Source of the DNA: Candidatus Borkfalkia avistercoris
Lineage (GTDB): Bacteria; Bacillota; Clostridia; Christensenellales; Borkfalkiaceae
Assembly: GCA_019115995.1 (NCBI GenBank)
Contig: DXCL01000009.1
Span: 1 to 64,000 of the forward strand
Length of the DNA: 64,000 bases
Direction: 5' to 3'
A program made the position numbers and the translations under genes. The notes beneath the pieces were generated by a model. That model did not search any database. It saw only the letters and a program-made list of their open reading frames with translations, and was not told the origin of the DNA. Of this stretch, positions 62,565 through 64,000 are shown one piece after another (position 1 is the stretch's first letter; each line of letters opens with the position of its first letter).

Positions 62565-63449
62565 TCAATAAATGATCTTGCCCTGCAATACCCTTTCGAG
62601 ATGCCTTCCGTAATCGGAATTTTTACAGCCTTCGATCGCCGCGCGCAGCTCGTCTGCGGAGATCCAGCCGTTGTTATAGGCGATCTCCTCGGGCGCGGAA
62701 ACGACGACGCCCTGCCGCTCCTCGATGGCGCGCACAAAGTTCGACGCCTCGTAAAGGCTCTCGATCGTACCCGTATCCAGCCAGGCGTACCCCCTGCCCA
62801 TGACCTCCACGTTCAGAGTGCCGTCTTCAAGATAGGCGCGGTTCACGTCGGTGATCTCGTATTCCCCGCGGGGGGAAGGTTTGACGCCCTTCGCGATCTC
62901 CACGACGCGGTTATCGTAAAAATACAAACCCGTTACCGCATAATTGGATTTGGGCGATTTCGGCTTCTCCTCAATGGAAACGGCCCTGTGCTCCTTGTCG
63001 AACTCGACGATGCCGAAGCGGGTCGGGTCGTTCACGTAATAACCGAATACGGTCGCCCTGCCTTTTTCCGCCTCTTCCGCGGCGCGGCGGAGCATTTTTT
63101 TCAGTCCGTTGCCGTAAAAAATATTGTCGCCGAGCACCATGGCGCACGTATCTTTGCCGATGAAATCCTCGCCGATCAGAAACGCCTGCGCCAAGCCTTC
63201 GGGCCTCTCCTGTATTTTATAAGAAAGCGACAGCCCGAATTTATCCCCTTTGCCGAGCAGCCTTTCGAAATTGCCGATGTCCTGCGGGGTGGAAATGATC
63301 AGAATATCCCGAATGCCCGCGAGCATGAGCGCGGAAAGCGAGTAATAGATCATCGGTTTGTCGTACACGGGCAACAGCTGTTTGGAGGTCACGACCGTAA
63401 GCGGTGCGAGGCGCGTGCCCGCGCCCCCCGCGAGAATGATACCTTTCAT
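62565..63449 (-). CDS. rfbA: Glucose-1-phosphate thymidylyltransferase
   Basis: 294 residues. [16 protein letters not shown] nucleotide-binding start, [12 protein letters not shown], and [11 protein letters not shown]. First enzyme of dTDP-rhamnose synthesis and first gene of the operon rfbA-C-B-GT-ABC-rfbD. Confidence 0.96.
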   Translation of the reverse strand: MKGIILAGGAGTRLAPLTVVTSKQLLPVYDKPMIYYSLSALMLAGIRDILIISTPQDIGNFERLLGKGDKFGLSLSYKIQERPEGLAQAFLIGEDFIGKDTCAMVLGDNIFYGNGLKKMLRRAAEEAEKGRATVFGYYVNDPTRFGIVEFDKEHRAVSIEEKPKSPKSNYAVTGLYFYDNRVVEIAKGVKPSPRGEYEITDVNRAYLEDGTLNVEVMGRGYAWLDTGTIESLYEASNFVRAIEERQGVVVSAPEEIAYNNGWISADELRAAIEGCKNSDYGRHLERVLQGKIIY

Positions 63450-63500
63450 ACGTTTTTCCTCTTTTCGTCCCGTCCGTCTTTGCGCGCAAAGTTTTTGTTT

Positions 63501-63529
63501 ATTCTACCACATCGCGGACTATAAGTCAA
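63501..63529 (-). promoter_or_regulatory. Promoter of the rfb operon
   Basis: Minus-strand TTGACT, a 17-bp spacer and TAGAAT. Confidence 0.7.
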
Positions 63530-63654
63530 TCTTTTGGGTATCCTCTTGTTGAAAGGCTGCGGAACAGGTAAACGATATTCTGCATAAAGGCGCAAATTTG
63601 ACCGTATTTTTATCTAATTTTCACGAAAAATATATACAAACTGCATTAAAATAG

Positions 63655-63695
63655 TTGCCTGTGGCGGCATTAAGTGCTATAATATACAGCACTTA
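63655..63695 (+). promoter_or_regulatory. Promoter with overlapping palindrome upstream of the sugar transferase
   Basis: TTGCCT, a 17-bp spacer and TATAAT (63678-63683). TAAGTGCT (63671-63678) and AGCACTTA (63688-63695) form a perfect 8-bp inverted repeat with a 9-nt gap covering the -10. A repressor bound there would block the promoter. Confidence 0.75.
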
Positions 63696-63820
63696 GGGAA
63701 ATTAAGCTTTCTTAATCAAATAAAGCAGAACATGCGCCCGGCCGGACGATGGGCCGGTGCAAAGCGACATAAAACAAAAGACGCGAGACCCCTTGCGGGC
63801 TTGCAGCTTACGGAGAAAAA
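63690..63820 (+). promoter_or_regulatory. Leader RNA of the sugar transferase gene
   Basis: About 130 nt without an open frame. Hairpins CCGGCC...GGGCCGG (63739-63758) and GCGAGACCC-CTTGC-GGGCTTGC (63782-63804), with CAAAGCGAC between. I do not recognise a riboswitch class; structured regulation is possible. Confidence 0.35.
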
Positions 63821-64000
63821 ATGAATAAAACGTATATTCGCTTGAAGTACGGTGCCGACTTTTTGATTGCGTTGGTCGCGCTGATCGTCACCAGCCCCGT
63901 TTTTCTCGCGGTCGCGATCGCGATCAAAGCGGAAGACGGCGGCAAAGTCATCTTCAAACAGCTCAGAACGGGCAAGCAGGGCAAAAAGTTCAATTGCTAT
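63821..64000 (+). CDS. Bacterial sugar transferase, partial (runs off the right edge)
   Basis: The first 60 residues: a helix (ADFLIALVALIVTSPVFLAVAIAI) followed by KAEDGGKVIFKQLRTGKQGKKF, matching the start of undecaprenyl-phosphate glycosyl-1-phosphate transferases (WcaJ/EpsL group), which begin polymer assembly on the lipid carrier. The ATG follows GGAG. It is divergent from the rfb operon and probably opens a second polysaccharide operon. Confidence 0.88.
   Translation, partial: MNKTYIRLKYGADFLIALVALIVTSPVFLAVAIAIKAEDGGKVIFKQLRTGKQGKKFNCY

Noticed and set aside
63671..63695. A second CIRCE element
   Set aside because: The half-sites are in the reverse order (AGTGCT first, AGCACT second), so it does not match TTAGCACTC-N9-GAGTGCTAA.

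Overview
The window looks like a chromosome segment from a gut-type member of the class Clostridia (Bacillota). GC is near 50-55%. Support comes from the hrcA-grpE-dnaK-dnaJ operon with a CIRCE operator, RicT/PSP1, the Asp23 / YloV(FakA)-like / RecG cluster beside L28, an NfnAB-type transhydrogenase, and a hisZ-containing histidine operon. I cannot place it below class with confidence.

Layout. (1) 1-1410: the left edge holds the start of a surface lipoprotein gene (minus strand), a ~146 bp segment bounded by 26-bp inverted repeats that carries a promoter, and a frameshifted serine recombinase whose reading frame runs into the 3' end of tRNA-Ala(GGC). (2) 1.5-15.6 kb: ordinary chromosome. A ferredoxin gene is followed by a greA-led run on the minus strand (greA, a membrane protein, a PLP decarboxylase, tmk, holB, ricT), then an Lrp regulator with an aminotransferase, a preQ1-I riboswitch with queT, an MFS transporter, a lipoprotein gene with a C9 tract inside its promoter spacer, and a TrmH-type methyltransferase. 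(3) About 15.76-25.53 kb: an integrated mobilizable element at the 3' end of tRNA-Arg(ACG). It carries a large serine integrase, an Xre regulator, a two-component system with an ABC exporter resembling Bce/Vra peptide-resistance modules, a probable ~430-nt structured RNA, a hairpin resembling a MobV oriT, and a MobV relaxase. Its lower-GC genes contrast with the host. (4) 25.7-30.7 kb: heat-shock operon. (5) 30.8-34.6 kb: an M24 peptidase gene preceded by a gene for an 850-residue TIR-domain protein with a helical-repeat C-terminus, apparently one operon. (6) 34.8-43.9 kb: a small DUF3793-like gene with a double operator, deoC-pdp, rsfS with a nadD-yqeK fusion, nfnBA and a DRE-TIM aldolase-like gene. 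(7) 43.9-44.94 kb: a 1-kb non-coding chain of hairpins ending in two tandem ~177-bp structured repeats. (8) 44.9-51.4 kb: the histidine operon hisZGDBHAF-IE, without hisC. (9) 51.4-56.9 kb: recG, fakA-like, asp23, rpmB and small genes. (10) 57-64 kb: a polysaccharide locus with dTDP-rhamnose genes (rfbABCD), an O-antigen-type ABC exporter, a glycosyltransferase, and, divergently, the start of a bacterial sugar transferase gene behind a promoter overlapped by a palindrome.

The most striking observations are listed next. The mobile element's integrase gene appears to cross its own attachment site, so integration has separated the gene body from its native 28-codon tail, stop codon and terminator at the other end of the element. 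A candidate invertible promoter lies beside a damaged serine recombinase. The tandem repeats below hisIE keep a hairpin while its sequence changes. A TIR-protein/peptidase operon lies next to the heat-shock locus.
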